Below, in pieces: positions 8,400 through 17,915 of a stretch of 64,000 nt of DNA. The stretch's first letter is position 1; every line of letters starts with the position of its first letter. A program made the position numbers and the translations under genes. The notes beneath the pieces are model-generated. The model worked only from the letters and a program-made list of their open reading frames with translations, was not told where the DNA came from and made no database searches. The DNA is from CADEED01 sp043747835 (GTDB lineage Bacteria; Pseudomonadota; Gammaproteobacteria; Steroidobacterales; Steroidobacteraceae): assembly GCA_043747835.1 (NCBI GenBank), contig JAYTOK010000068.1, forward strand, positions 30,262 through 94,261, in the 5' to 3' direction.

Positions 8400-9893
8400 A
8401 TGCATTACGTAATCGTCGGCGGCGGATCCGCCGGCTGGATGGCGGCTGCGGCATTGGCGCATGCGGTCGAGAAGACTCAGCGAATCACGCTGATCGAGTC
8501 GGACGACATCGGCACCGTCGGCGTCGGCGAAGCGACCATTCCGCCCCTGCAGTTCTTCAACAAAGTCCTCGGCATCAACGAACGGGACTTCGTGCAGGCC
8601 ACGCAGGCCAGCTTCAAACTCGGCATCGACTTCCGGAACTGGGGTACCGCGGGTCACCGCTACTTCCATCAGTTCGGAGAGTTCGGCGTCAACATCAACG
8701 CCGTCGCCTTTCACCAGCTCTGGCTGCGGCTGGCCGCCAGCGGCCATCCTCATCCGCTCGGTGACTATTCACCGGCGGCCGTCGCCGCCTCACAAATGCG
8801 CTTTCTGCCGCCGTTGCCGGGCATGCCGCCGGAGATGCCGCAGCTCGCCTACGCCTATCACTTCGACGCCGGACTCTACGCGGCCTTCCTGCGGCGCTAC
8901 GCCGAACAGCGGGGCGTCGTGCGCGTCGAGGGCCGCATCGTCGACGTCGCTCGCAATGCCGAGAGCGGCTTCATCGAATCGGTGCGCCTCGAAAACGGTC
9001 CCGCGATCGCCGGCGATTTCTTTCTCGACTGCTCCGGGTTCCGCGGGCTGCTCATCGAGAAGACGCTGCGCACCGGGTACGAAGACTGGACGCACTGGTT
9101 ACCCTGCGATCGAGCGCTTGCGGTGCCCACCGAAAGGAACCCGGCGGCGTTCACGCCCTACACTCGCTCGACAGCCCACAAGGCCGGATGGCAGTGGCGG
9201 ATCCCGTTGCAGCACCGCACGGGAAACGGACACGTCTTCTGTTCGGATTACACCAGCGAAGACGAAGCGACCGCGACGTTGCTGGAGAATCTGGATGGCA
9301 AGCCGCTCGCCGATCCGCGTCTGCTGCGCTTCAGGACCGGGCGGCGCCGGCAATTCTGGAACGGAAACTGCGTGGCCATCGGACTCGCGGGCGGATTCAT
9401 GGAGCCTCTGGAGTCGACGAGCCTGCATCTGATTCAAACGGCCGTGTTTCGCCTGCTGTCGCTGCTGCCGACCTCAACGGCCAGCGATCCTTCCGCCGCG
9501 GCGGAATTCAACCGGCTCAGCATTGCCGAGTACGAGCAGATCCGCGACTTCATCATCCTGCACTACGTCGCGAACGAGCGGACGGAGACGTTTTGGCGCG
9601 ACTGCCGCGCGACGACGATGCCCGAGAGTCTCGCGCATCGAATCGAACTCTTCCGCGCACGCGGCAAGGTCGCGCGCGAGGAAGGCCACCTGTTCTCCGA
9701 TTCGAGCTGGGTCGCCGTGATGTTAGGTCAGGGAATCATACCCCGGCAGTGGGATCCGCTCGCGGAGACGCTGCCGATCGGCGATCTGCAGATGAAGGCG
9801 ACCGACATGCGGGAGCGCCTGCATCGGGCGATCGCGCGCATGCCGAGCCATGCGGACTTCATCGAGAAGAACTGCAAGGCGGCCACCCCGTAA
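8400..9893 (+). CDS. tryptophan-halogenase-family flavoprotein
   Basis: 497-residue flavin-dependent halogenase-like protein. It has the FAD Rossmann motif VGGGSAGWMAA at residue 6, GVGEATIP, the conserved catalytic-type Lys (SFKLGIDF, K73), and the halogenase signature GWQWRIP followed by QHRTGNG. MEPLESTSLHLIQ matches the region carrying the second active-site acid. ATG at 8400 is preceded by GGGGAGAATCG. These genes sit beside TonB receptors in Caulobacter and Xanthomonas relatives, as here (convergent receptor at 9986). The true substrate of this subgroup is not settled; halogenation of free tryptophan should not be assumed. Confidence 0.88.
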   Translation: MHYVIVGGGSAGWMAAAALAHAVEKTQRITLIESDDIGTVGVGEATIPPLQFFNKVLGINERDFVQATQASFKLGIDFRNWGTAGHRYFHQFGEFGVNINAVAFHQLWLRLAASGHPHPLGDYSPAAVAASQMRFLPPLPGMPPEMPQLAYAYHFDAGLYAAFLRRYAEQRGVVRVEGRIVDVARNAESGFIESVRLENGPAIAGDFFLDCSGFRGLLIEKTLRTGYEDWTHWLPCDRALAVPTERNPAAFTPYTRSTAHKAGWQWRIPLQHRTGNGHVFCSDYTSEDEATATLLENLDGKPLADPRLLRFRTGRRRQFWNGNCVAIGLAGGFMEPLESTSLHLIQTAVFRLLSLLPTSTASDPSAAAEFNRLSIAEYEQIRDFIILHYVANERTETFWRDCRATTMPESLAHRIELFRARGKVAREEGHLFSDSSWVAVMLGQGIIPRQWDPLAETLPIGDLQMKATDMRERLHRAIARMPSHADFIEKNCKAATP

Positions 9894-9897
9894 ATGG

Positions 9898-9985
9898 AAA
9901 TGGGGATATTCCCCATTTCCGGAGAAAAAAAGGGGACGGACCTGAAGCAGGTCCATCCCCTTTTTTTGAAATGGGGAATATCCCC
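9898..9985. repeat. nested inverted repeat, probable bidirectional terminator / REP-like element
   Basis: Between two convergent genes lies a central stem (9925-9967) with left arm AAAAAAAGGGGACGGACCT, loop GAAGC and a complementary right arm with one mismatch. It ends in a run of T on both strands, as expected for a two-way intrinsic terminator. It is flanked by a second pair of arms: GGGGATATTCCCC (9902-9914) and its exact reverse complement GGGGAATATCCCC (9973-9985). The right outer arm ends directly at the stop codon of the TonB receptor. Confidence 0.8.
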
Positions 9986-12916
9986 TTAGAACGAGGCGCG
10001 CACGTACAGCGTGAAGCGACGGTCCGAGTCCACCCAGTTGTGGTACGTCAGTCCGGCGCCGTTGCCGACGCCACCGATCACGTCGTTGTCCACGAGCACC
10101 TTGAACTTCTCGCGCGTCAGGTTCACCGCCTCGACACCGAGCGACATGTTGTCCGTGAACTTCCACTGCACCGAGGCATCGAGCTGACCGTAGTCGTCGG
10201 CGAACGCGGGAATGTTGAGATTCGCCGCCGCCGTCGTCAGCAGGTAACGCGCCCGCCAGTTGTACGCCAGCCGCGCCTCGACCTTGGGCACCGAGTAGTA
10301 CAGCTCGGCGTTGTAGCTGGTCTTGCTCAGGCCTTCGAGCGGATAGTCGTTCAGCAGCGAGTTGGTCTGCTGGTTCGGGTCGTAGGGATTCACGGCCGCG
10401 TTGCGGGTTCCACCGCTCTTCACGTACGTGTACGCCGCGCGCGCACCGAACTGCTTGCCGAAGCCCGGCAGGAAGTCGAAGAACCCGTTCCACGCGATCT
10501 CGGAACCACGCACGTAGCCGTTGCCCTGGTTCTCCGGACGCAGCACCGTGACATCGCGCGTCACGCCGTTGTTGGTGTACGGCACGATGTTGCCCAGCGT
10601 CGTTTCGATGAAGCCAGACACTTCCTTGTCGAACAACGCCAACGTCAACGAGTTCGTATCGTTGATGTACCACTCCGCGCTCAGGTCGTAGTTGGTCGCG
10701 TCCATCGGCTCGAGTTCCGCGTTACCCGCGAACCCGTTGTAACCGGCCACGCAATTGCCCACCGTGACGTTCGGCGGCAGCGCGACGCAGGCGCCGCCCT
10801 GGAGCTGACCCACCTGCACGTTGACCGTGATCGACGGCAGCAACTGCGGGAATTCCGGACGCGCGATGCCTTTCGCCACCGCGAACCGCAGGAAAAAGTT
10901 GTCCGTCGCCTTGTAGCGCAGGTTCAAGCTCGGCAGCACGTTGTCGTACTCGTGGCTGCCCGAGGTCGGCACCGATGCGCCGTTCGCGAACAGCACATCG
11001 GCCGCGGGCGCGCCGGGACCGAAGTTGCCGCCCGAGAACACGAGCTGGCCCGCTCCCGCCGCTTCCGTCTTCACGAAGCGGACGCCGACGTTGCCGTCCA
11101 GCTTCCCATGCTCGAACGACAACTGCGCGTACGCGGCCGTCGTCTGCTGATCCTGTGGGTTGACGCCGAGGCCGTCGTTCGCCGGGAATTTCGTGGAGTA
11201 ATCGCCATCCCACGGAACCCACGCGCAGCAGCCGTTGTTTACGCCGGGTGCGGTCGACACCGCGACGACCTGATCGGCCCATGACTGGTAATTGCGGAAG
11301 GTGCGCGTGTCCTGGAACAGGAAGCCGCTCGGCGCAGTGCCGCCATGGAACCAGTTGCCGTAGTTCTGCGCGACGAACGGCACATCCTGCGCACCGAACA
11401 CCGCCGGTCCTCCCGCCCAGTTCTGGCTGATCGAACCCCAGCGGTAACCGGTCTCGCGCGTGGTCGAGTTGAAGTCCTCGTAACGCACGCCGAAGCGGAT
11501 CTTGTCGAGCCAATCGCTGTTGTCGAACGTGTACTCGGCGTCGGCGCGATACGCCCAGGCATCCGCGTCGTTGCTCTCGTGATGATCCATCGCGAAGCCG
11601 TGATAGACCGCGTTCGGATTCAGGAGAATGTTGTTGGCCGGAATGTCGATGTCGGGGACGTCCGAGCCGTTGAGCTGCAGTGAATACGGACCCGCGTTTT
11701 CGAAGTTCGGTCCGGCGCTCGGACCCATCGTCAGGTCCATGATCTTCGTGTCGGCCTTCGAGTACTGGATGTCGCCTTCGAAGCTCAAGCGATCCGTCGC
11801 GTTCCACTTGAGGTGCAGCGACAGATCGTTGTTGGTGGTCTCGCGCTTGTTGTAGCGAGCCGATCCCGCGTAGCCGCCATCATTGAAGTTGCCGCCGACC
11901 AGATAGTCGCCGTCGTACGTCAGGTTGGTGCCGTTGAATCCGCCGCCCGGAAGGTTCCAGGCCGCGTTTTCATCCTGCTCGAACGTCGCATCGGAATAAA
12001 AATATTGCAGGTGGGCTTCGACGTTCTCGTTCGGCGAGCGCCATTGCAGCGCCGCGGAGGCGCCCGTGCGATTGCGGTCGATCGTCAACTGTCGCCAGCC
12101 GATGCCGCCCGTCGCATAGGTCGTCTGACCCGGACGCAGGTCGGTGCGCGCGTAGTACTTTTCGATGTGGATCGTGTCGGTCCGGCTCGTGAGATCCGAG
12201 CTGCTCAGAGAGACCAACGCGCCGATGTCGCCGATGCCGGTTTCCCAGCGGTCGCTGTACAGCGCCGAGCCCGAAGGCTCCCACTCTTCCGCGAGATCGC
12301 CGCGCGCGCCTTCGAGCGAGAAGCTGAGCTTGCGGTCTTCGGAATCGAACGGCAGACGGGTGCGCAGGTTCACGCTACCCGACAGGCCACCTTCGACCTG
12401 CTGGGCCGACGGGTTTTTGTACACGTCGACACCCGCCAGCAATTCGGGCGGAATGTCCTCGAAGCCGAGCGTGCGGCTGTTCTTCGCGGAGAACGCGGTG
12501 TGGCCGTTGAGCTCGCTGCGCACCCAGCTCAAACCACGAATCGTCACTCCGGAGCCTTCGATCGCAATGCGGTCCGCGTCGCGCGGCGCCGGCACGCGGC
12601 CGATGGCGATACCCGAAATGCGCTGCAGAACTTCCGTGACGCTGCGGTCAGGAAGCGCGCCGATGTCTTCGGCGGTGATCGCGTCGACGAGCTCGGTCGC
12701 TTCCTGCTTGCGCGCCTGCGACGTTTCGAGCTGGCGGCGAATACCGGTGACGACGACCTCGTCCACTTCCGTCGCTTCGGAGGATGACCCTTGTCCGCCC
12801 TCGTTCGCGGTCTGCGCGACGGCCGTTGCCGACAACGCCATGCTCAGCCCGAGCGCGGCACGTACGGCCGCGGCGACGCTCGTGCGAATCGCCCGAGTTT
12901 CGATTGAATCGTTCAC
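9986..12916 (-). CDS. TonB-dependent receptor (oligosaccharide type)
   Basis: About 976 residues; outer-membrane active transporter. A signal peptide (AALGLSMALSATAVAQ) is followed by a TonB-box-like stretch (EVVVTG) and a plug domain with DIGALPDRSVTEVLQRISG, typical of the Caulobacter/Xanthomonas oligosaccharide receptor family. The C-terminus ends in a beta-strand with terminal Phe (FTLYVRASF), as in outer-membrane barrels. The GTG at 12916 is chosen because it lies just before the signal peptide and is preceded by GGGGGG about 8 bases upstream. It is convergent with a halogenase-like gene. The ligand is unknown; a glycan is likely. Confidence 0.93.
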   Translation of the reverse strand: MNDSIETRAIRTSVAAAVRAALGLSMALSATAVAQTANEGGQGSSSEATEVDEVVVTGIRRQLETSQARKQEATELVDAITAEDIGALPDRSVTEVLQRISGIAIGRVPAPRDADRIAIEGSGVTIRGLSWVRSELNGHTAFSAKNSRTLGFEDIPPELLAGVDVYKNPSAQQVEGGLSGSVNLRTRLPFDSEDRKLSFSLEGARGDLAEEWEPSGSALYSDRWETGIGDIGALVSLSSSDLTSRTDTIHIEKYYARTDLRPGQTTYATGGIGWRQLTIDRNRTGASAALQWRSPNENVEAHLQYFYSDATFEQDENAAWNLPGGGFNGTNLTYDGDYLVGGNFNDGGYAGSARYNKRETTNNDLSLHLKWNATDRLSFEGDIQYSKADTKIMDLTMGPSAGPNFENAGPYSLQLNGSDVPDIDIPANNILLNPNAVYHGFAMDHHESNDADAWAYRADAEYTFDNSDWLDKIRFGVRYEDFNSTTRETGYRWGSISQNWAGGPAVFGAQDVPFVAQNYGNWFHGGTAPSGFLFQDTRTFRNYQSWADQVVAVSTAPGVNNGCCAWVPWDGDYSTKFPANDGLGVNPQDQQTTAAYAQLSFEHGKLDGNVGVRFVKTEAAGAGQLVFSGGNFGPGAPAADVLFANGASVPTSGSHEYDNVLPSLNLRYKATDNFFLRFAVAKGIARPEFPQLLPSITVNVQVGQLQGGACVALPPNVTVGNCVAGYNGFAGNAELEPMDATNYDLSAEWYINDTNSLTLALFDKEVSGFIETTLGNIVPYTNNGVTRDVTVLRPENQGNGYVRGSEIAWNGFFDFLPGFGKQFGARAAYTYVKSGGTRNAAVNPYDPNQQTNSLLNDYPLEGLSKTSYNAELYYSVPKVEARLAYNWRARYLLTTAAANLNIPAFADDYGQLDASVQWKFTDNMSLGVEAVNLTREKFKVLVDNDVIGGVGNGAGLTYHNWVDSDRRFTLYVRASF

Positions 12917-12991
12917 TGTGATACCCCCCGATGAAGACGCCAATTGGTGAAGGCAGCGACGCCCGAAGCGGTCCAGCCCTGCTAGTGCACC

Positions 12992-13009
12992 AATAAAACA
13001 TTTTTTATT
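12992..13009. promoter_or_regulatory. AT-rich palindrome upstream of the TonB receptor
   Basis: A perfect inverted repeat, AATAAAA-CATT-TTTTATT, stands out in otherwise GC-rich DNA about 75 bases upstream of the receptor start. It could be an operator or part of the promoter. It is unlike the LacI-type palindrome seen at other receptors in the window. Confidence 0.35.
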
Positions 13010-13158
13010 AGCGGCAACGGTACCCCAGAAAAACCCTGACGTCCACACGCAAGGCGTCCCGGATTCAGGCCTCGAGTGTGACTCTTATTAAAGGAGTGCT
13101 CGGCTCACGGACGGAGCCGGAAATTGCTATCGCGGAACCCGCGGGAGTTATCGCAGCG

Positions 13159-15264
13159 CTACGACTTGCGCGCGCAGAACCGCGCGAGCGCTTCACGAAG
13201 TTCGCGCAGCTTCGGCGGCTTGGCGAGCACCGCATCGACGTGCTTGGGCGTGTCACCCTCGTCCACGATCCGTCGGCCCCAACCTGTTAGCAGCAACACC
13301 GGCGTGGATACCGAAAGGGATTTCACCGCGCTCGCCACCTGGCGGCCATCGACATAGGGCATCCCGAGATCCGAGATCACCGCGGAAAAGGGCTGCTTGC
13401 CAGAATGCGCGGCGCGGAAAAGTTCGATGCCCTCCTTGCCGCCATTCGCCACCGTGATGAGGTGTCCATCGCCTTCGAGAGAATCGTGCAGCGACTGCAG
13501 CAGCACCGGATCGTCATCGATCAGCAGCAATCGCAGGCCCTCGAGCGTGACCGAATCGGCGGGTGCTGGCGTCGCATCGATGGCGCGCGCAACCGCGGCG
13601 AACCGCAAACGCGCCGTGGTCCCCTGCCCCAGCGCGCTGTCGATGTCGATCTCCGCGCTGTGCCGTTTCACCATTCCATAGACCATCGCCAACCCGAGGC
13701 CGGTGCCGCGCTCGCCCTTCGTCGTGAAGAAAGGCTCGAGGCAGCGGCGTCGCGCGCTTTCATCCATCCCCACGCCCGTGTCGCTGACCTCGACCTCGAC
13801 ATTGCCCGACGGAGTCGCGCGCGTGCGGATGATGAGCCTGCCGCCGTCGGGCAGCGCATCGACGGCGTTGAAGACGAGATTGGTCAGCGCTTCGCGAATC
13901 TCGTTCTCCGCACCCATGATCACGGGCAACGCGGCGGCAAGCTCGGTGCGCAGCTCGATCATTACGCCGCGCTGCTGCGGAATGTCGTTCCAGCGCGCGC
14001 GCGTCAACTCCACGACCTGCGGCACCAGTTCGTTGAGTTGCACGATTGTCAGCACCATCTGCGGTTCGCGCTCGCGATGGAACTCACGCATGCGCGTCAC
14101 CGTCGCGGCGACATCGTCGATGGCGCGCTGGATGATCTGCAGTTGTCCGCGCCCCGCCACGCTCAGGTTTTTCTCACGTTCGAGCAAGGCTTCGGAATAC
14201 AACGAGATCGGCGAGATCGCGTTGTTGATGTCGTGCGCGATGCCGCTCGCCATCTCGCCGAGCGCACGCAGCCGTTCCTGTTGCAACGCGGACTGCTGAG
14301 ACTGACGCAGATCTTCGTACGCGGACTGCAACTCGCCGTAGAGCTCCGCCTGGTGCGCGGCGAGCGCCACGTGTTCGCCCAACTGCGACAGGAATTCGCA
14401 TTCGCCGCGGCTGAAGCTCGCGGCCTCGCGGCGCGCCACGACCAGGACGCCGTCTATCTTCCCGTCGACCATGAGCGGCGCGGCCGCCATGGCCAACAAA
14501 CCACCTTGCGCCAGCCGTTGCGGAAACGGCGATGGATCGGCGCGGGTATCCGGCTCGTGGATCAACTCTCCCCGCACCGCGGTCGCCAGGCACTGCTCTC
14601 CGATGTGCATGCGCGACTGCACAGTGAGTTCGAGGAGAGCTGCGAGCGGCTGGCTGCGCGTGCCGATGCGCGCGACGACGATCTGGTTGGAAGCGGCGTC
14701 ATAGTCGCAAAAACAGGCGAAGTCGACCGGCAACTGGTCCTCGAGCGTGCCGACCACCACCTGGTGGATGCTGCGCAGATCCTGACGATCGCCGATCGCG
14801 CGAGTGATCTGGTGCAGCAGACGGAGCCGATCCAACTGCGACTGCAACTCTCGCTGCGCGAGTTTGCGCTCGGTGATGTCGGTGAACAGGATCGCGACAT
14901 TGCGGCTCTCCGCGCCACCGACCCGATACGCACACACTTCGAAGTTCCGGCCGAGCGATTTCGCTTCGTTCTCGAAACGCGCCGGCTCACCGGTCAACGC
15001 TATCCTGCCGAAGATCTCGAACCAGTTGGACTCGAGGTCCGGCGCGATCTCGCGCATGCACCTGCCCTGCGCATTCTTGACGCCCGTCTGTCTTTCGAAG
15101 GCCGGATTGATTTCCAGGAAGCGATAGTCGGTGGCGTTGCCGCCCGAGTCGAAGATCACCTCGATGGTGCAGAAGCCTTCGATCAGCGTGTCGAACAACA
15201 TCCGATAGCGTGCGTCGGACTCGCTGACGGAGGCTGACACGAAGTTCTCGGGAGGTTTGGGCAT
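13159..15264 (-). CDS. hybrid sensor histidine kinase (PAS-GAF-HisKA-HATPase-REC)
   Basis: 701 residues with no membrane segment, so probably a cytosolic sensor. Domains in order: PAS (about 15-135), GAF (about 150-305), HisKA with the phospho-acceptor His in GIAHDINNAISP (H344), HATPase_c with N-box TNLVFNAVDALPDGG and G2-box GTGLGLAMVYGMV, and a C-terminal receiver with LLLIDDDPV and phospho-acceptor Asp in SDLGMP (D632). The receiver's conserved Lys is in AKPPK. This is an orphan hybrid kinase: no response-regulator gene is next to it. Its signal cannot be deduced. Confidence 0.93.
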   Translation of the reverse strand: MPKPPENFVSASVSESDARYRMLFDTLIEGFCTIEVIFDSGGNATDYRFLEINPAFERQTGVKNAQGRCMREIAPDLESNWFEIFGRIALTGEPARFENEAKSLGRNFEVCAYRVGGAESRNVAILFTDITERKLAQRELQSQLDRLRLLHQITRAIGDRQDLRSIHQVVVGTLEDQLPVDFACFCDYDAASNQIVVARIGTRSQPLAALLELTVQSRMHIGEQCLATAVRGELIHEPDTRADPSPFPQRLAQGGLLAMAAAPLMVDGKIDGVLVVARREAASFSRGECEFLSQLGEHVALAAHQAELYGELQSAYEDLRQSQQSALQQERLRALGEMASGIAHDINNAISPISLYSEALLEREKNLSVAGRGQLQIIQRAIDDVAATVTRMREFHREREPQMVLTIVQLNELVPQVVELTRARWNDIPQQRGVMIELRTELAAALPVIMGAENEIREALTNLVFNAVDALPDGGRLIIRTRATPSGNVEVEVSDTGVGMDESARRRCLEPFFTTKGERGTGLGLAMVYGMVKRHSAEIDIDSALGQGTTARLRFAAVARAIDATPAPADSVTLEGLRLLLIDDDPVLLQSLHDSLEGDGHLITVANGGKEGIELFRAAHSGKQPFSAVISDLGMPYVDGRQVASAVKSLSVSTPVLLLTGWGRRIVDEGDTPKHVDAVLAKPPKLRELREALARFCARKS

Positions 15265-15566
15265 GCTCGACGCCAGCCGGATGGGCTCCAGGATGAGAGC
15301 AATTGCGCCGCTGAGGCGCCCGCTATCTAATCATGTCGCCGGCCAGGGTTCCACGCCCGAGACAACCACCTAATAGATAGCGATATCGCGTCACATTCCC
15401 GCGGCCCAGGCTTGCCGCCCCGGCGCCGAATCGACTGGCATACCTATGTGCGATATCGGACAGAGCCGCGGGCTGTCGGCGCGTATGAACAAGGTGACAT
15501 GACCGCCGATCGAATCCCTCCGCCTGCGACCTCGATCGAACGCACGATCGATGGCACGACGCTGCG
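15265..15566. other. intergenic region, nothing recognised
   Basis: Just over 300 bases between the kinase start and the GNAT remnant. I see no gene, RNA or clear palindrome. It may hold the kinase promoter and decayed upstream sequence of the GNAT gene. Confidence 0.5.
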
Positions 15567-15899
15567 AAGACCCTCATCGGAGTCGCGCGCTACGCGGACA
15601 GCGCGGATGGTTCGCGCTTTGAGTTCGCCATCGCGATTGCCGACGAGTGGCAGTCACGGGGCGTCGGCACCGCCATGTCACGTCGACTGCTGGACTACGC
15701 GCGCGAACCGGGCAATCTCAACCTGAGCGCGAGCATCCTGACGACGAATACCCGCATGCTGGATCTCGCGCACTGGCTGGGCTTCACGATCAGCGACACG
15801 CCGGACGAGTCGAACCTGATCGATGCGCAGCTCGAGATGAAGTGTCAGCTGAACGCCCAGCTTCCGAGTAGCAAGCAAACCAGCGCAATGGCGGAGTAG
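15567..15899 (+). pseudogene. remnant of a GNAT N-acetyltransferase (C-terminal half)
   Basis: The frame reads KTLIGVARYAD, FEFAIAIADEWQSRGVGTAM and NTRMLDLAHWLGF, which are the central strands, the acetyl-CoA loop (Q-x-x-G-x-G type, here QSRGVG) and the C-terminal helix of the GNAT fold. The N-terminal half is missing: the frame is closed by a stop at 15495 and no plausible start precedes the homologous part. An internal ATG at 15675 would give only 74 residues lacking the acetyl-CoA loop. Its 3' end overlaps the convergent gene below. I read it as a truncated gene, probably inactive. Confidence 0.65.
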
Positions 15900-16249
15900 A
15901 TAGCCAGATCCACGCGTCTGCGCCGCGCCGTGGCTTCATCGGACGGCGGCATTTCGCGCACGGCAGAACCCGTCGAGGCCGGCGAACGATGCAACAGCGA
16001 GATCAAACGCGCCGCCAGCGTCGCTGTATCGGCGCCCGGTGCCGGGCCATTCGGCACGCCCGCAAGAAACGCAGCCAGTTTCTGGACCGCAGAGTCATGT
16101 GAGAGACCCGCGAGGTCGGCGGCTTCCGTCCAGGGATCGACGCCCGTTCGCGCGAGTGCGGTGAGCATGGTCATGGGAAAGCCGTTTGCATCGTCGGCAA
16201 CGGACGCAAACAGGAATCTGTCGAGGTCTGTCCGCAATGGAGCTGGCAT
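15845..16249 (-). CDS. hypothetical protein with C-terminal membrane anchor
   Basis: 134 residues from MPAPLRTDLDRFLFASV. The first 110 residues are soluble and alanine-rich (MTMLTALARTGVDPWTEAADL). A single hydrophobic segment at the C-terminus (YSAIALVCLLLGSWAF) suggests a tail-anchored inner-membrane protein. An ATG at 16291 would add 14 residues; I prefer 16249 because the upstream part shows no organised sequence. No family is recognised with confidence. It overlaps the end of the GNAT remnant on the other strand. Confidence 0.6.
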   Translation of the reverse strand: MPAPLRTDLDRFLFASVADDANGFPMTMLTALARTGVDPWTEAADLAGLSHDSAVQKLAAFLAGVPNGPAPGADTATLAARLISLLHRSPASTGSAVREMPPSDEATARRRRVDLAIYSAIALVCLLLGSWAFS

Positions 16250-16433
16250 GCGCGGAGCATGCAGCACATTGGTGAAGCAGGGTGTAGGCATGGGCCTCTG
16301 TCACCGGTTGCGCGGCAATCGGCCCGCCGATAGCCTCGATTCGGCACTGTAAAGTGTAACGCCAGCGCATCCGGATGGGACTGCCTCCTTCGACGGAGGA
16401 CAGCGCCACGAGCTGGGCGTAGGGTCCGCGCCC

Positions 16434-17681
16434 ATGAATACACCCGCCACCGCCGCATCCCCGTCGTTTTCCGGCTATCAGAAAGTGGTCGTCGGCATGC
16501 TGGCCTTCCTGCAGTTCGCCGTGATCCTGGATTTCATGCTGATGTCGCCGCTCGGCGCGCTCATCATGCCGGCGCTCTCGATCACGCCCGCCCAGTTCGG
16601 CACCGTCGTCTCGGCGTACGCATTCGCCGCCGGCGTATCGGGTCTGTTGACCGCGGGATTCGCCGATCGATTCGACCGAAAGAAACTGCTTCTGACCTTC
16701 TATGTGGGCTTCATCGTCGGCACGCTGTGGTGCGGCCTCGCGCAAAGCTTCGAATCGCTTCTCCTGGCGCGAATCGTCACCGGATTGTTCGGCGGCGTCA
16801 TCGGTTCGGTCGTGCTCGCGATCGCGACGGATCTGTTCGCACCGCAGATGCGGGGCCGCGTGATGGGACTCATTCAAACGGCGTTCGCCGCCAGCCAGAT
16901 CCTCGGAATCCCGATCGGTATCTATCTATCGAATCAGTGGAACTGGCACATGCCGTTCCTCACGCTCGTGGTTCTAGGCACGCTCGGCGGATTGCTGATC
17001 GCGTTCTACATGAAGCCCGTCGCGGATCACCTGAAGGTCCCGCAACAGCACAGCGCCTTCAAGCATCTGCGCCTCACGGTGACCGAGCCTCACTACCTGC
17101 TCTCGTTCGTCTCGGTACTGTTCCTCGCGACCGGCGGCTACATGCTGATGCCGTTCAGCAGCGCGTTCACGGCGAACAATCTCGGGATCTCGCTGCGCGA
17201 TCTGCCCATCATCTATCTCGTGACGGGCATCGCGACGATCTTCGTGGGACCGATCGTGGGAAAGATCGCCGACGCATTCGGCCCGCTGCGCGTGTTCTTC
17301 GTCGGCACCGCCCTGACGATCGTCATGGTGCTGATCTACACGCATCTCGGCGTGTCGACGCTGGCCATCGTGACCGCGGTCAACGTCGTGCTCTTCATCG
17401 GCGTCTTCTCGCGCATGATTCCGTTCCAGGCGCTGATGTCGCAGGTGCCGGCGCAAACACAGCGCGGCTCGTTCAATGCGATCAGTGCGTCGATCTCGCA
17501 GCTCGCGGGTGGCGTGGCGTCGCTCGTCGCGGGACACATCGTGAGCCAGGGAGCGGATGGGAAGATCCATCACTACGACGTCGTGGGGTACGTGGTCGTC
17601 GGGACGTCGCTGCTGGCGTGTGTGCTGCTCTGGAGGATCCAGCGAGAGATCGCGGTGCCCGGTACAACGCCGGCAATCTAA
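16434..17681 (+). CDS. MFS transporter (drug/sugar efflux type)
   Basis: 415 residues with about twelve hydrophobic segments. The signature loop between helices 2 and 3 is ADRFDRKKLLLTFY, and the motif-C region reads ARIVTGLFGGVIGSVV. This resembles the AraJ/arabinose-efflux-like branch of the major facilitator superfamily, which exports drugs or sugars by proton antiport. It starts at 16434 (MNTPATAAS). It is a single-gene unit upstream of a secreted mannanase, but nothing in the sequence links the two. The substrate is not predictable. Confidence 0.88.
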   Translation: MNTPATAASPSFSGYQKVVVGMLAFLQFAVILDFMLMSPLGALIMPALSITPAQFGTVVSAYAFAAGVSGLLTAGFADRFDRKKLLLTFYVGFIVGTLWCGLAQSFESLLLARIVTGLFGGVIGSVVLAIATDLFAPQMRGRVMGLIQTAFAASQILGIPIGIYLSNQWNWHMPFLTLVVLGTLGGLLIAFYMKPVADHLKVPQQHSAFKHLRLTVTEPHYLLSFVSVLFLATGGYMLMPFSSAFTANNLGISLRDLPIIYLVTGIATIFVGPIVGKIADAFGPLRVFFVGTALTIVMVLIYTHLGVSTLAIVTAVNVVLFIGVFSRMIPFQALMSQVPAQTQRGSFNAISASISQLAGGVASLVAGHIVSQGADGKIHHYDVVGYVVVGTSLLACVLLWRIQREIAVPGTTPAI

Positions 17682-17915
17682 CTAAGCCCGTTTGCCGGGA
17701 GCGAGACTGCGTCGACATTCCGCTCCAAGGCATGTTGCGCCGTAGATGTGTACGTAAGTCCCTCTTCGCAAACGCTTTTCGCCGTCGCCGACTTGCGTGG
17801 CCCAGCGTTTGCCGCTCGCCGCCAATCGTCGATTGACGGATACATCCTGTCCGCACTACTCTCGCGTCGCTGAATAATGACATTTGAAATTGTTATTTCG
17901 GATAAGGGGGAGACG

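Noticed and set aside
9188..11284. A 698-codon open frame on the plus strand crossing the hairpin
   Set aside because: It spans a halogenase-like gene in another frame, a terminator and an antisense receptor, so it cannot be a real gene.
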